DNA from: Fallopia convolvulus
Taxonomy: Eukaryota > Streptophyta > Magnoliopsida > Caryophyllales > Polygonaceae
DNA: 64,000 nucleotides
Reading direction: 5' to 3'
Assembly: GCA_964016875.1 (NCBI GenBank)
Contig: OZ024724.1
Span: 31,457,786 to 31,521,785 of the forward strand
In this document: positions 10,287 through 21,765 of the stretch, piece after piece
Numbering within the stretch: position 1 is the stretch's first letter
Layout: every line of letters begins with the position of its first letter
Notes under the pieces: model-generated
What the model was told of the DNA's origin: nothing
The model's input: the letters and a program-made list of their open reading frames with translations, nothing else
The model's database searches: none
Position numbers and translations under genes: made by a program

Positions 10287-11018
10287 CGACATCCTCCATT
10301 AGTATTTACTCGGAAAAGAGAGGGAAAAAAAAGGGCAGCAGCAAAGTGTGACCGACTTTTCTGGTTTTTAATTTGTGGATGGAAACGCCTCCAAAAGAGT
10401 GTCCTTTAAATCTCTCTCGCCATCCGTATTACTGGGTATTACTGCTCTGTTATACCTGATTCACCACGTGAGTGTAAGAAATGTCCAATATGGTAACAGG
10501 GAAAATGCCAGCTTCTAGAGGAGAGTAATTTGATCTCGTGATACATGCCTGACTTTATATACATGATTACATATATGAACTATAACATCAATGTGCAAGG
10601 AATATAAGGATTTCCTGTTTCATAATCGTCAAGGACTGAAAGATCGTGTTCAGAATCATGCCCATCGTATCGTATTCTAGCCTAATTCTAGGGGTGGAAT
10701 CACGCATTTATTTTTACTGACCCACTCATGAAACTCTGATCACGGTGGAATTTGAAGGCATTTTGGGTAGCTGTAAAAAGGGAAAAAAAAACCCCAAATG
10801 TGACACCGTTATCTTTCGGTCTACAGTAATCCACGCGTATTCAGAGATGAAAAAGGGGTGGTACCATTTTCTTTGGACGTTTGCTACTTTATGAAAAAAA
10901 ATTACCAAACTCTTCCTCAAAGTATCATTAGTTAGATCGTACTAAAATAATCATGATAATCATTGGTGTTACCTAGCATAATTATTGTTAATGATATCGC
11001 ATCTTTTCAATTTTTTTT
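10287..11018. other. Intergenic region, glycosyltransferase promoter side
   Basis: Contains the distal promoter of the minus-strand glycosyltransferase gene and AT-rich spacer. No gene seen. Confidence 0.35.
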
Positions 11019-11171
11019 GGGTCATATGACTCATATTACACATATTGCCATATTGAAAGGGTTGCGTTTTAAAGTGGAGAACGATTATTAAGATAGAAAT
11101 AATATCTTTAATATTATATATCTATCAATATTTTTTTATTTTGGGTCATATGACTCATATTACACATATTG
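11019..11171. repeat. 29-bp direct repeat pair
   Basis: The 29 bases beginning GGGTCATATGACTCATATTA occur identically at 11019-11047 and 11143-11171, 124 bp apart, each preceded by a T-run. The unit contains the palindrome TCATATGA. It could mark a small duplication or the ends of a short insertion. Confidence 0.7.
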
Positions 11172-11299
11172 TATGTCATTTGCCCACCACTACTATTTTC
11201 ATTCTTCTTAAGTCTGGTACATAAATGTATGAAATTCCTAGGAAGATGGGTAAAGAAGATTTGTAAGGAATCTTCTCAAGCTTAGATAAGGCGTGAATA

Positions 11300-11841
11300 G
11301 GCTGTAAATCTTAAGGATTAATCTTATTATATTATTTGTTTTATTCCTACGAAGATTTGTAATGATTACAAATATATTATCTTTCATAACCGAATCAGAG
11401 AAGTAATATATTTTCTAGACCTTGGTTAGATGGCTATTTAAACCTAGAGATTAGATTGAATAAAGTACACACTTAATTTACATATTCTTGAGAGAAAACC
11501 TAGAGTGTTCAAGAGTTAGAAAGAAGAACAGAGAGTCTAAGATAAGCTTTGTGAGTGAGAGTAGGGCTTTATCATAGAACAAATGAGTGTCAATCTACCA
11601 AAGAGGTGTAGTAGTTGATTGTGGGTTGTTTTGGTAAACATACTCAAAAGATCAATAGAGCAAATTACGATTATTAATCCGGCCAAGCAAGAACTTGGAA
11701 GGGAGTGACTTTCGCTTAATTAACTGAATTAGTTGAATAAGTGTTCCACTATAAAAATTTACATCATAAGTAAGTCTTTCTTGTTAAAGTTTATTTCTGT
11801 AGTGTGTTTACAAGTCGGCGACTTTACTGAAGTCAATGACT
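11300..11841 (+). repeat. Older, diverged LTR fused to the Sirevirus 5' LTR
   Basis: This stretch aligns with the 3' LTR at 21766-22530 at moderate identity. Shared blocks include CATAACCGAAT, CAAAAGATCAATA, GAGAACTTGGAAGGGAGTG and the CCACTATAAAAA block. It ends in a sequence matching the LTR terminus (about 11820-11841) but lacks the last bases. It is a separate, older LTR of a related family. The left boundary is uncertain. Confidence 0.6.
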
Positions 11842-12447
11842 CTAGAATAATCATGTTTTCAGGAAAGATCTTATGCATATTATATTGTAAACTGTGTATG
11901 CCTTTATTCTAAGTCGTTATTTATTGTAATCCTTTTATATGCTTAGTATGATTTTGTAAAGATAATAGAAATAATATCTTGCCATAACCGAATTGGAAGA
12001 TATTATTTTCTCTTATCTGACCTAGTTTGTGTGTATTTAATCTAAGGTTTTAGGTTAGATAGAGCACGAACTCATATTCCATTTTGTGCTAAGAAAGAAA
12101 CGAGAGTTCGAGAGGAAGACGTAGGCTTTTGTTAGATTAAGTGCGGGTTGTAGTTATTCAGTTCACAACAGTTTCTAGAGTGCTTGGGAAGTAGGTCTAG
12201 ATCCAGGGTGTTCGTGTAACTAGTCCAAAAGATCAATAAAGCAAGCTACGACTTTTAATCCTTCCAAGCGAGAACTTGGAAGGGAGTGGTTTTTACACTT
12301 GGTTGATTGAGTTGATCAAACAAGTGTTTCCACTATAAAAAATCCGTGTTCAAGTAAGTCTTTCTTGTAACTCATTTCCGCTGCATTTACATAAGAGGTT
12401 GACGACTTAGTTGAGGTCAACAACCTAGAAGTACTAACGATCGTACA
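11842..12447 (+). repeat. 5' LTR of element B, missing its first ~170 bp
   Basis: Matches the 3' LTR from the bases AGAATAATC onward and ends TCGTACA directly before the primer-binding site. The missing 5' part is replaced by the older LTR. The junction falls in a TAGAA that both sequences share. Confidence 0.8.
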
Positions 12448-12449
12448 AT

Positions 12450-12462
12450 TGGTATCAGAGTC
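12450..12462 (+). promoter_or_regulatory. Primer-binding site (initiator tRNA-Met type)
   Basis: TGGTATCAGAGTC, two bases after the LTR end, is complementary to the 3' end of plant initiator tRNA-Met apart from the end of the match. It is used to prime minus-strand DNA in copia elements. Confidence 0.75.
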
Positions 12463-12505
12463 TTGGTTCTAGATTTGTTTTAGTACTTATTGTTTCACAA
12501 GAAAG

Positions 12506-14470
12506 ATGACTTCAACGAATACTGCAATCAATGATTCATTCTGGAAGCCACCAGTGCTCAAGGTTGGTGAGTACGATTGGTGGGTCGAGCAAATGGAGAC
12601 TCACATCTGCTCGCTTGATGGACAACTCTAGAAAGTCATAGAGATGGGTCCTGAGACTTTTCTCACTGCTGATGGAAAGGGAGAAAAGAAAAAGGAAGAC
12701 TATAATGATGCTGACTACAAGAAGTTAGAGAAGAATGCTCGTGCTAAGAAGGTTCTTCACCATGCTCTAACTCTTGGAGACTTGAAGAAGGTTGTCCAGT
12801 ACAAGACGGCTAAGCAGATCTAGGATGCTCTCAAAAGGCTCCACCAAGGTAATGCTGATGTGAAGAAGGATCGCATCATTGCTCTGGAGAGGGAGTATGA
12901 AGGAGTGAGTCAAGAAAAGAATGAATCCTTGGGTGACTATCACTCAAGATTTCAAGCTATGGTTAACCAACTTGAGTCTCTTGGTGAGAAACTTCCTCAG
13001 TGGAAGTAGGTTAACAAGTTAATCCAAGGACTCAATGCAAAATGGAATGAAGCAGCTGCTGCGATGTTAACCAAGAGTGAGACCAAAACACTCACCTTGG
13101 AAGATGTCATAGGAAAGTTGACTATGTATGGAGGAATTAAACAAAGGCGAGATGATCGCCTTGAAACTGTCAAGGTCAAGAACATTACCTTGAAAGTTGA
13201 AAGGGACTTCGATCTTGCTCAAGGTGATGATGATCAAGTTGACGGTGACGAAGAAGTCGCATTCATCTCAAGAGCCATGAAAAGGCTTTGGAATCGCAAC
13301 AATAAGACTCCAGCTAAAGGAACCGAACCTGTCAAAGACATGAAGGACGTGATATGTTATCATTGTTTGAGAAAAGGACACTTTGCAAGAAACAGTGTCA
13401 GGAGAAAGTCGGAAGGTGACAAGAATGCTTTGTTAGCTACTTGGGACGATTCCGATGTTGAAGATGAGGCAAGTCAACAAGAAGACATGTGTCGCATGGC
13501 TATAGATGATCTAACAAAGGTATATGATTCTGAGCTCTTATCTATGCTATCCAATAAAACTAAAGAAAAGTTGCATGCTATCATTGAGAAGTTGGGAACT
13601 CAGGTTACCCAACTCAGTGAGAAACTTGAAGAAAAAGAAGATAATATCTCTAACTTGATGGATGATAATCATGGTTGGTCTCTCAAATGTGCTAAGTTAG
13701 AGAAAAAGTCTTTAATTTCTGAGTCTATTGCCTGCAAAACCTGTGATAATCTTAAATCTGAAGTGGATGACTTAGAAAAGAAAATCACAGACCTTGAAGG
13801 AGAAAATCTCATGCTCAAACTTGGTAATGCTAAGTTAGTCAATCACCTTGAAAAAGAAAAGAACAGTAATGAGTCCAATAAAAAGAAATGGATAGAGGAG
13901 TTTGTAGCTAAGAAAACTGCTGAAGAGTATGCAAAAACTTTTGTAACGTCAAGACCTGGACTTGGATATTCCTATGTGCCTAAAGATTTGAAAGCCTTGT
14001 GTCCACCTGAACCTAAAGGTAAAGCACCTATGTGCAACAACAATGCAAGTTGTTCCACATCAGATGTGAAGAATCCCGACAAAGGTAAACAACCTTGGTT
14101 TTCAGGCCAGAAAGCACACAAAATCTAGATGAAACAAGTCGAGAACTTGAAACCATCAAAAATCGATTTTCATGCTCGTATTAATAACAAACCAATCTAT
14201 CCTTGGTATAGCAAGTATGTCGGTCTTAAGTCTCATAAAACTTGCTGGTATTGTGGAAAAGAGGGTCATCTTCAACATGAGTGCATGAAAAAGAAAAAGG
14301 ATAGCAAATCTTATAGATTTTGGGAAGCTCATGAACGTGAGCCAACCATAGACCCTAAGAGAGTTTACAATGAAAGATTTTCTGCAAATCATTACGTTGC
14401 CCAACCCAGAAGAGTTGTTAAACAACTCTGGGTTCGTAAAAATTGGCTTTTACCGTGCAAAATGAAGTGA
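12506..14470 (+). pseudogene. gag: gag of Sirevirus element B, four in-frame stops
   Basis: A single frame from the ATG at 12506 to 14470 encodes a capsid-type UBN2 domain (about codons 20-190), a zinc knuckle, a long coiled-coil region and a second knuckle (CWYCGKEGHLQHEC). TAG stops interrupt it at 12629, 12821, 13007 and 14126. At least two replace Trp codons conserved in the family. The first zinc knuckle reads CYHCLRKGHFARNS, so its last Cys is lost. The frame then overlaps the protease frame by 28 bases in a different phase. Confidence 0.85.
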
Positions 14471-15382
14471 GAGAAAGCGGTCCCTGGTTCTTCGACAGTG
14501 CATGTTCAACTCATATGACGGGAAGCTTTGAGTCATTCATCTCACTTCATCAACAAGAAGGTAGCAACATCACCTTCGGTAACAACAGTAAGGGTCAAGT
14601 TTTGGGTATTGGAAAGGTAAGAATCTCTAAGAACATCTGTGTTAACAACGTAAGCTATGTCAAAGGTCTTAGATACAATCTGTTAAGTGTTTCTCAACTG
14701 TGTGCTAACAATCTTTATAAAGTTGTTCCCTGGCTCTTACCTGAGGAAAAATTGTGTTTTCAAGTAGTCGAAGACGTTTCCAACCTCTGGCACAATAGGT
14801 TTGGCCATGCAAGTTTGCAACTTATTCGCAAACTTCACAATCAGGAACTGGTATGTGGTTTACCTAAGATTGACCAAACCAAACATGAAGTGTGTGAAGC
14901 TTGTGTGAAAGAAAAACAGGTCAAATCCTCTTTTCAATCAAAAAGAGAGACCAAGTGTTTGAAGAATTCAGTACATGGGTTAAGCTTACAGAGAAGGTGC
15001 TTGACGTACCTTTGATCTCTATTCGATCTGATCATGGCACTGAATTTGAGAATGCTCAGTTTTTGGAGTTCTGCAAAGAAAACGGTGTAAATCATAACTT
15101 TTCAGCCCCAAGAACCCCTCAACAGAACGAAGTTGTTGAGAGAAAGAATCGAACTTTGGAAGGCATGTCAAGAACGCTATTGATTTCTAGTGGACTTCTA
15201 AGGAATTTCTGGGGAGAAGCTATCAATGCCACATGCTATGTATTAAACAGAGCTATGGTGCGACCCCTTCTTGGGAAAACACCGTATGAGCTTTTAAGAG
15301 GAAGAAAGCCCAACGTTGCCCACTTGCGTACATTTGGTTGTAATTGTTTTGTACATAATAACGGCAAAGATAGTCTTGGAAA
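14443..15382 (+). pseudogene. pol: Protease and integrase N-terminal part of pol, frameshifted and deleted
   Basis: The frame at 14443-15015 holds the aspartic protease signature (DSACSTHMTG) and the GAG-pre-integrase zinc region (LWHNRFGHAS). Around 14941-14955 a deletion joins the pre-integrase tail directly to the later core, removing the part with the first catalytic Asp and shifting frame. The following frame (from about 14950) keeps the second Asp (in RSDHGTEFEN) and the Glu (in NEVVERKNRT). It is then cut by the insertion that starts at 15383. Confidence 0.82.
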
Positions 15383-16547
15383 TGATGCAGTGAAGCCAGC
15401 CATGTCTCCTACCGACGTCGATGAGTTGATTCGAGTTCCTTCTGACGGACCAATTACAAGAAGTCGAGCTAAGAAGATTGCTCAAGGCACAACAACGATC
15501 TTGGTTCGATTGGCAGCGGTTATTGAAGAGCCTAGCAAGGCGAAGTGGGTCTCGTGCATTCGACATCAATTGAGCCCGGATTCCATGGATTGATATATGA
15601 GGGCCGAAAATCATCATTTATTTATTTAGAAACATGTATTAATTTGTCTCACTTTAGGGCTGAATTTAGTAAGTGACCGGGTGAGATAAATTGGTATATG
15701 AGTCAAAGTCAACCCTTTGACTTGAGCATTCTAAATTAAGAAAATATCTTTATTATATTAATTATAGGCGTGTTTTCTATTTTTAATAATGTAGATAAAT
15801 CAGCCAATAGGCTTATGTTAGTTGGTTGATCTTCTCTCTCCTGGTTGTTAGAGATATTTTTAGTTTGTTAGAGATATTTTGAGTTTGTTAGGATGTTTCC
15901 TTAAATAAATAAATCAACCATGATTTATTTTATTTAAGGGGATCTAGATAGATTTAATTAGATATTTTATTATACCTTGGAAAGCAAGACAAGGAGGCCT
16001 CATCTAGCTAATTAGGGCCGGCCACACCCCCTTGCTTGCTCCCCAAGGATTAGCTTTTGTATTCTCTATTCATACTTTGCATTTTCATTCAATAAAAATC
16101 AGCTTGAGAGAGATTAAACCCAAATTGGTTTAATCTATCTCTTGGGCCCAAAAACACATGTGTTTATGCTTGTTCGAGTTCATCATCATCATCGCCGATC
16201 ATCATCATCATAATTTCGAAATTTCTCTCTTTGTTCTTATTCGGTTCTGATTGTGATTAATTCAATTAGATTGTTCTAGTTGTGATTGTTAAAGATCAAA
16301 CTAGTTAATCATTCGGATTTAGCGTTAGAGCCAATCCGTTTGAACTATCAAGTTGAACTGTTCTATCAATTGGATCGATTCTGAGTCAATCATTTAATTT
16401 CAGTTTGTTCATCGATTTGTTACTTGGATCGCAAGTTTCTCACATTGAAGGTTAATTCAGGTTGAATCAAGGATTACTAGGCAAGATCGGGACTTTGTGG
16501 GATTACTACGAGATTTCTAAGGAGGATTCCGAGGCAATCACGTATCA
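15383..16547 (+). mobile_element. 1.17-kb LTR-like insertion in the integrase of element B
   Basis: The integrase reading continues exactly on both sides (GKDSLG before, then KMDARSDEG after 16548), so this is a foreign insertion. It starts TGATG, ends GTATCA, and is flanked by GGAAA (15378-15382) and GGCAA (16548-16552), a 4-of-5 match to a target duplication. Near its start about 65 codons read as a typical gypsy polyprotein tail (GPITRSRAKK). The rest looks like an LTR, with AATAAA near 16090. It may be a solo LTR or a 5'-truncated gypsy element; an inner LTR from 15591 (TGATA...TATCA) is an alternative reading. Confidence 0.6.
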
Positions 16548-17207
16548 GGCAAGATGGATGCTAGGAGTGATGAAGGAACCTTCGTAGGCTATTCTCAGCA
16601 TAACAAAGCCTACAAAGTGTTTAACAAAAGAACTAAGAAAGTTGAAGAGAGTGTTCATGTTGTGTTTGACGAGAATACAATGGGAGGCAGCTCTATTGCT
16701 GATGAAGAGGAAGGAGATCTAGGCTTTCATCTGTGTGAAGAGTCAGCATTGAGAAAATTGATCAAGTTCAACATGTTGTTAACCCGACTCAGGTGGACAA
16801 CGTACATGATCCTGATATGCCTGCTCTGAAAGATACTAAAAATATTGAAGAATCTGGTGATGATGAGTCTGACCCAAGCGAAGAAGCTGCACAGACTGAA
16901 AACTCTAACACTGATCAAGGTCACAACAATGGGGTAGTTGACCTCACTCAGCTTCAGTTAAACTATCAGCAAAAAGATTCTCATCCAGTGACCAACATCA
17001 TCTCAGATTACTCCAAAGGTGTTTAGACACGTTCTTCACTTCAGAATTTTTGTGCTTTCAACACTTTTCTTTCTGTTCTGGAACCCAAAAATGTGGATCA
17101 AGCTCTAAAAGATCCAGATTGGGTGTGTGCTATGCAAGAAGAACTTCATCAATTTGAGAGAAACAAGGTTTGGCACCTAGTTCCACGACCCAAAGATAGA
17201 ACTATAT
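16548..17207 (+). pseudogene. pol: Integrase C-terminal and linker part of pol, frameshifted
   Basis: Continues the copia integrase (DARSDEGTFVGYS motif at 16557-16590) through the acidic linker to the start of the reverse transcriptase (DPDWVCAMQEEL at about 17110-17150). At least one frameshift near 16790, a stop at 17024-17026 and another shift just before 17208 break it. Confidence 0.8.
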
Positions 17208-18611
17208 ATGATTGGAACACGCTGGGTTTTCAGAAATAAGCTTGATGATTCTGGAAACGTTGTGAGAAACAAAGTAAGACTTGTGGTTAAGGGATATAAC
17301 CAACAAGAAGGGATAGATTATGGTGAGACTTTTGCTCCTATAGCACGTCTTGAGGCAATTCGTCTCTTGATAGCTTATTCAGCTCATCATGGCTTCAAGC
17401 TTCAACAAATAGATGTTAAAACAACCTTTCTGAATGGGTTTCTTAAGGAAGAAGTGTTCGTAGAGCAAACCCCAGGCTTTGAAGATGTCACTCACCCAGA
17501 TCATGTTTTCAAACTCGACAAAGCTCTTTATGGTTTGAAGCAAGCACCTCGAGCTTGGTATGACAGGCTTTCTCAATTCTTGCTCCAACATGGATATGTT
17601 CGAGGACAGGTGGATAAGACACTCTTTCTTCTCAAAGAAGGAAAGCACACTCTGGTTGTACAGGTCTACGTGGACGACATCATCTTTGGCTCTACTGATG
17701 AAAAACTTGTGAAGAGGTTCGCTAACCTCATGGCCAGTGAATTTGAGATGAGTATGGTTGGTGAACTTAAGTTTTTCCTAGGACTTCAGGTTACTCAAGA
17801 TATGGAAGGAACAAGAGTGCATCAACAAAAGTATCTCAGGGAGTGTGTCAAGAAGTTCGGATTGGACAACTCAAAATCCTTTGACACACCTATCTCTCCC
17901 ATCACTTCTCTAGGAAAGGATGAAAATGAAAAGAAGGTTGATCAGACTTTGTATCGAGGCATCATAGGTTCTTTACTCTACCTCACGGCAAGCAGACCAA
18001 ACATCATGTTCAGCGTATGCTTATGTGCCAGATTTCAGTCTGATCCAAGAGAATCGCATCTCAAAGCTGTCAAGAGGATTATAAGGTATCTCAAAGGGTC
18101 CGATGACTTGTGCCTATGGTACCCAACCTCATGTGATTTTGGTCTAGTCGGGTACACGGATGTAAATTTTGTTGGGAACAAAATTGATCGTAAGAGTACT
18201 TCAGGGATGATTCAATTTCTTGGACCATGTCTTGTATCATGGGGGTCCAAGAAGCAAAATTCAGTTGCACTCTCTACTGCAGAAGCTGAGTACATCGCCG
18301 CTGTTGCGTGCTGCACCCAACTTCTTTGGCTCAAGCAACAACTTCATGACTTTGGCTTAGAGTATGATTGCATACCTATTCTCCGCGACAACACAAGTGC
18401 CATCAACATCTCAAAGAACCTTGTACAACATTCAAGAACCAAGCACATAGAGATTCGACATCACTTTCTTCGTCATTGTGTCGAGAAAGGGTTGGTGACC
18501 ATGGATTTCTGCCGAACAGGTGAACAACGTGCTGACATATTCATTAAAGCTCTCAATCGTGAACCCTTTGTACAGTTTTGCATGGAGCTAGGTATGATTT
18601 CCCTAAACTAA
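17208..18611 (+). pseudogene. pol: Reverse transcriptase and RNase H part of copia pol
   Basis: An open frame of 467 codons with the copia RVT_2 domain (residues about 1-245), including the catalytic YVDDIIFGS, and the copia RNase H domain (about 320-460) with [11 protein letters not shown] and [11 protein letters not shown]. This part is uninterrupted although the upstream pol is broken. A family-conserved Ala is Thr in VKTTFLNG. It ends at a TAA. Confidence 0.9.
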
Positions 18612-19405
18612 TCTATTTCCCATCTATGTCCCTCAATAATTGACTAGATTAGATGATCTACTTATGATTCAAATGTTTTATGATCTTGAGGTGTTAAATT
18701 TGAATGTTTCCATGTTATATACTCATGAACCATGTACATCATTATGTCTTCATTCTTTGCTTCTTGAGTTATGCATCAATTACATGTTGAAACCTTTCTT
18801 TGAGCCCAAAAGTGTCCAAACCTGATGTTCCTAACCCTCATTACAAGCTCAAATGACGGTTGACTCTACAACCTGCCCTAGCCTATCATGTTAGAGAGTC
18901 TCTCTAAGCCTATTTCTGAATGTTTTGTTATAAACGGAGACTTATCTACATGATTGACAAAGCCACATAAATTATTTCCCCTGGTTCTCTTTGGCACCCC
19001 TGTGGAAAACCCGAAAGAACCAAGCGTATTCTTTTTTCAATGGATGTTGGCGACTTGAGTGAGGTTCGTGACTGTGCACTATTTGAGGAATGTCAGTTGT
19101 CTGGAATTTTTGTTGGTTAAGTGGTTGACGTAGAACAGGTTGTGAACATCAGTTTCAGAGTAAGACAAGAATCACCTTTATCCAACGATATCTTTTCAAA
19201 TATTTGAAGATCTTTTGCCAAAGTAAATTTTCCCTTTCAGTTACATTAAATAAAAGATCTTGGGAAGTTCTAGTTTCCATCACATCAACTCAGTCCAAGC
19301 TTAAATACGGAGAAAAAGGTACGCTCTTTATCCTGCAATTATTCTCGATCTCTTGCCTTTCATCTCTCTGAACCTTTCTTCCAAAAAGCTTCGATCGTTT
19401 TTTCA
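18612..19405 (+). other. Spacer between pol and the envelope-like ORF
   Basis: Non-coding element DNA. Sireviruses usually have such a spacer; a splice acceptor or promoter for the downstream ORF would be expected here but none can be named with confidence. Confidence 0.4.
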
Positions 19406-21355
19406 ATGGCGTCCCACCATAACCCCAATCCCTCATCCCCCATACATGGTACTGAATCCCCACGAACCCTAGCCCTAAAGCTTGGGAAAGTCGTGGATCC
19501 CCAAACCCTGGCTCTGCTCTTGGCAGCCATTCAAACCACCAACAAACCAGCCACACCATTGATGCTTGAAGGTCCCGAATCCACACAAAATCAAGAACCA
19601 GGACCATCCTCTCCAAATCAAACTAAATCTCTCCCAATTTCTCAAGAAATCCCTCCCACTCAAACCCTACCAAAAACTCTAGCCCCATCACAAACTTCTA
19701 TACCCAATTCCCCGAAACCCACAAAGAATGTGCAAGAGAAAACCAAGATTTTGCTTGGCGCTGAGAGTTCTAAAACCCAAGACATACAAGGGGAATTCGA
19801 TTCTGTCCAAGAAGTAGTGAAGTCCATTGAGGCTATGGAGTCCGGAGATAAAGTTTCTGAACCAGTCGTCACTGAGAAGACGACTACTATGCTTTTAGCG
19901 GCGACTGATGCTCAAGTCAATGACCCAGAACAGGTCGATGACCCAAGCAAGGTGAATGACTCCATTGAAAATCCAGACTCACCGCTTCAACCTCTCAACA
20001 TCGAAGGACACGATGACTCTGAACAAGGTACTCCTAGTGATCCTAAGCTCACTCTACTCAAATTTTTTGCATCCTCTTCTAAAGCAAAATCAAAAGAAGA
20101 AATCGCTAGAGAACTATTTGAGTATGAAAAGTCTGATGAGGATGATGCGGTGATGACTAAGGAATCTAGAAAACCTAAGACTAGGGAGTCTAGTGCTAAT
20201 GTTACTAGAAAGAGAGGAAGGGAAGTATCTCCGACACCAGTTGGATCTGAAGGTGGAGACTCTATTGTCTCCAAGAAAATTGTTAAGTCGAAAAAGAGTA
20301 AAAAGATGCCCACTCGGTCAAGTGGACGACTCGCTGCAAGTGGAAAACCTAAAAAGGGCAGTAGAGAAATCAAAGGTGAAGGAAGTAACATGGCAGGATG
20401 TGACTTTGTCAAGGAACTCATCATGGACGATGAGTTTATCAATTCCACTGGTTTACAAGGAATTACTGAGTTGATGTCTCATCAAGGGTGGACTCATCTC
20501 TTCCATGAGGAGGAAAGTTTCAATCCGGAATTAGTGAAATAATTCTACAAGTCGTTGATTGTAGAGGACAAAGAGAAGAGGACCATGGGCCATTATGAGT
20601 TACATGGTGAGAAATTCACCTTGTGGAGCATGGAGTTAGCTACTCTTCTGCAAGTGCCGCACAAGGGATTTGCTGAATATCATAGAGGTACATGGCCTGA
20701 AGAAGTTGATTCTGCTGAGCTGCTCAAAAAGGTCACACAGGTCGATGACGTTGATGGTGGTTCTTTTGCCACCAACTTCATGAGTGCCGAAAGGAAGGTT
20801 CTTTTCACTTGGGTGATCAGCAACCTGATTCCCCGGGAACAAAAGAGGAGCACTGCTATGATCCAAGACATTCTTGTCATGGATAAAATTCTCGACAAGG
20901 AACCTGTCAACATTGCTCGACTAGTGCTTCTACACATGGAATCTGTGAAGGATGATCCCACACATCCTCTCCCATACTGCTCTATTGTCAAGAAGGTGCT
21001 TCACTATCATGAGGTTTATGAGGCTGAGAAAGAAGTGGATCACGTTCATCTTCTGAATAATGACATTGTTCGCAAAATGGGTTACAAACTGATTGATGAC
21101 AAATGGGTGTCCAGGAATGCAGGCAAAGATGTGGTTTCTGATGCTGAGATGGAAGATGTTGAGTTCGGCATTCATGCTATGGAAAGGGAAGGTGAACAAC
21201 CTAGTACAATTATGAAGCTGTTAATTGAGCTCCAACGTCAAAACCAGGACTTGATTGAGAAAGTTGGCGAACTCCTGCGTGATCAGTCTGCGCTGAAATC
21301 TGATGTTCATGACTTATCTGTTGCGCTCGACGATCTGATCAAGTCAGTGACATAG
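19406..21355 (+). pseudogene. Sirevirus envelope-like ORF with one premature stop
   Basis: One frame of 649 codons is broken only by TAA at 20540-20542. Residues 1-330 are low-complexity, rich in Ser, Pro, Thr, Lys and acidic residues. The part after the stop resembles the 'putative plant transposon protein' domain seen in many plant element ORFs (YELHGEKFTLWSMELATLLQ, then FTWVISNLIPREQKRST). The last about 45 residues form a heptad-patterned coiled coil. Its position after pol and before the polypurine tracts matches the env-like ORF of Sireviruses. I see no convincing signal peptide or membrane anchor, so the term envelope-like is by position. Its role is unknown. Confidence 0.75.
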
Positions 21356-21582
21356 CTTGAGTAGCTGACATCCAGTTCCCTTTATTTTCCTTGCACATCT
21401 ACTATCTCAAAAACATCTCTTCGGTTTCATCTATGTGTTTTTGCTTTCTCTGTGTTGCATGCTTACGACTATTGTGTTTCTTGTGTTGTGGTTTGCGTAT
21501 GTACGTTGGATAATTTTCTATTTACCCTTGTTTGATTATCTCTTTTTGCTTGATTATTTAGATTGATCTTTTTGATGATGCT

Positions 21583-21765
21583 AAAAGGGGGAAAAGGCTG
21601 GGGGTAGATAAAATAATGGGATTTTTATGCTGAATTACTTGTGGGTTATCCAACTTAGGGGGAACTTTTGGCTAATATGAATATTATTGCATATCCTGCT
21701 CGAGATTTTGGTATTACTCTGTTATACAGGATAGAAGAGTTTGTCACCATCAAAAAGGGGGAATT
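21583..21765 (+). promoter_or_regulatory. Three polypurine tracts before the 3' LTR
   Basis: AAAAGGGGGAAAAGG (21583-21597), AGGGGGAA (about 21657-21664) and AAAAAGGGGGAATT (21752-21765). The last abuts the LTR and should prime plus-strand synthesis. The additional upstream copies are a Sirevirus trait. Confidence 0.75.

Noticed and set aside
16187..16213. ATC/ATCATC repeat as a regulatory site
   Set aside because: It is a simple microsatellite inside LTR-like DNA with no further evidence of function.
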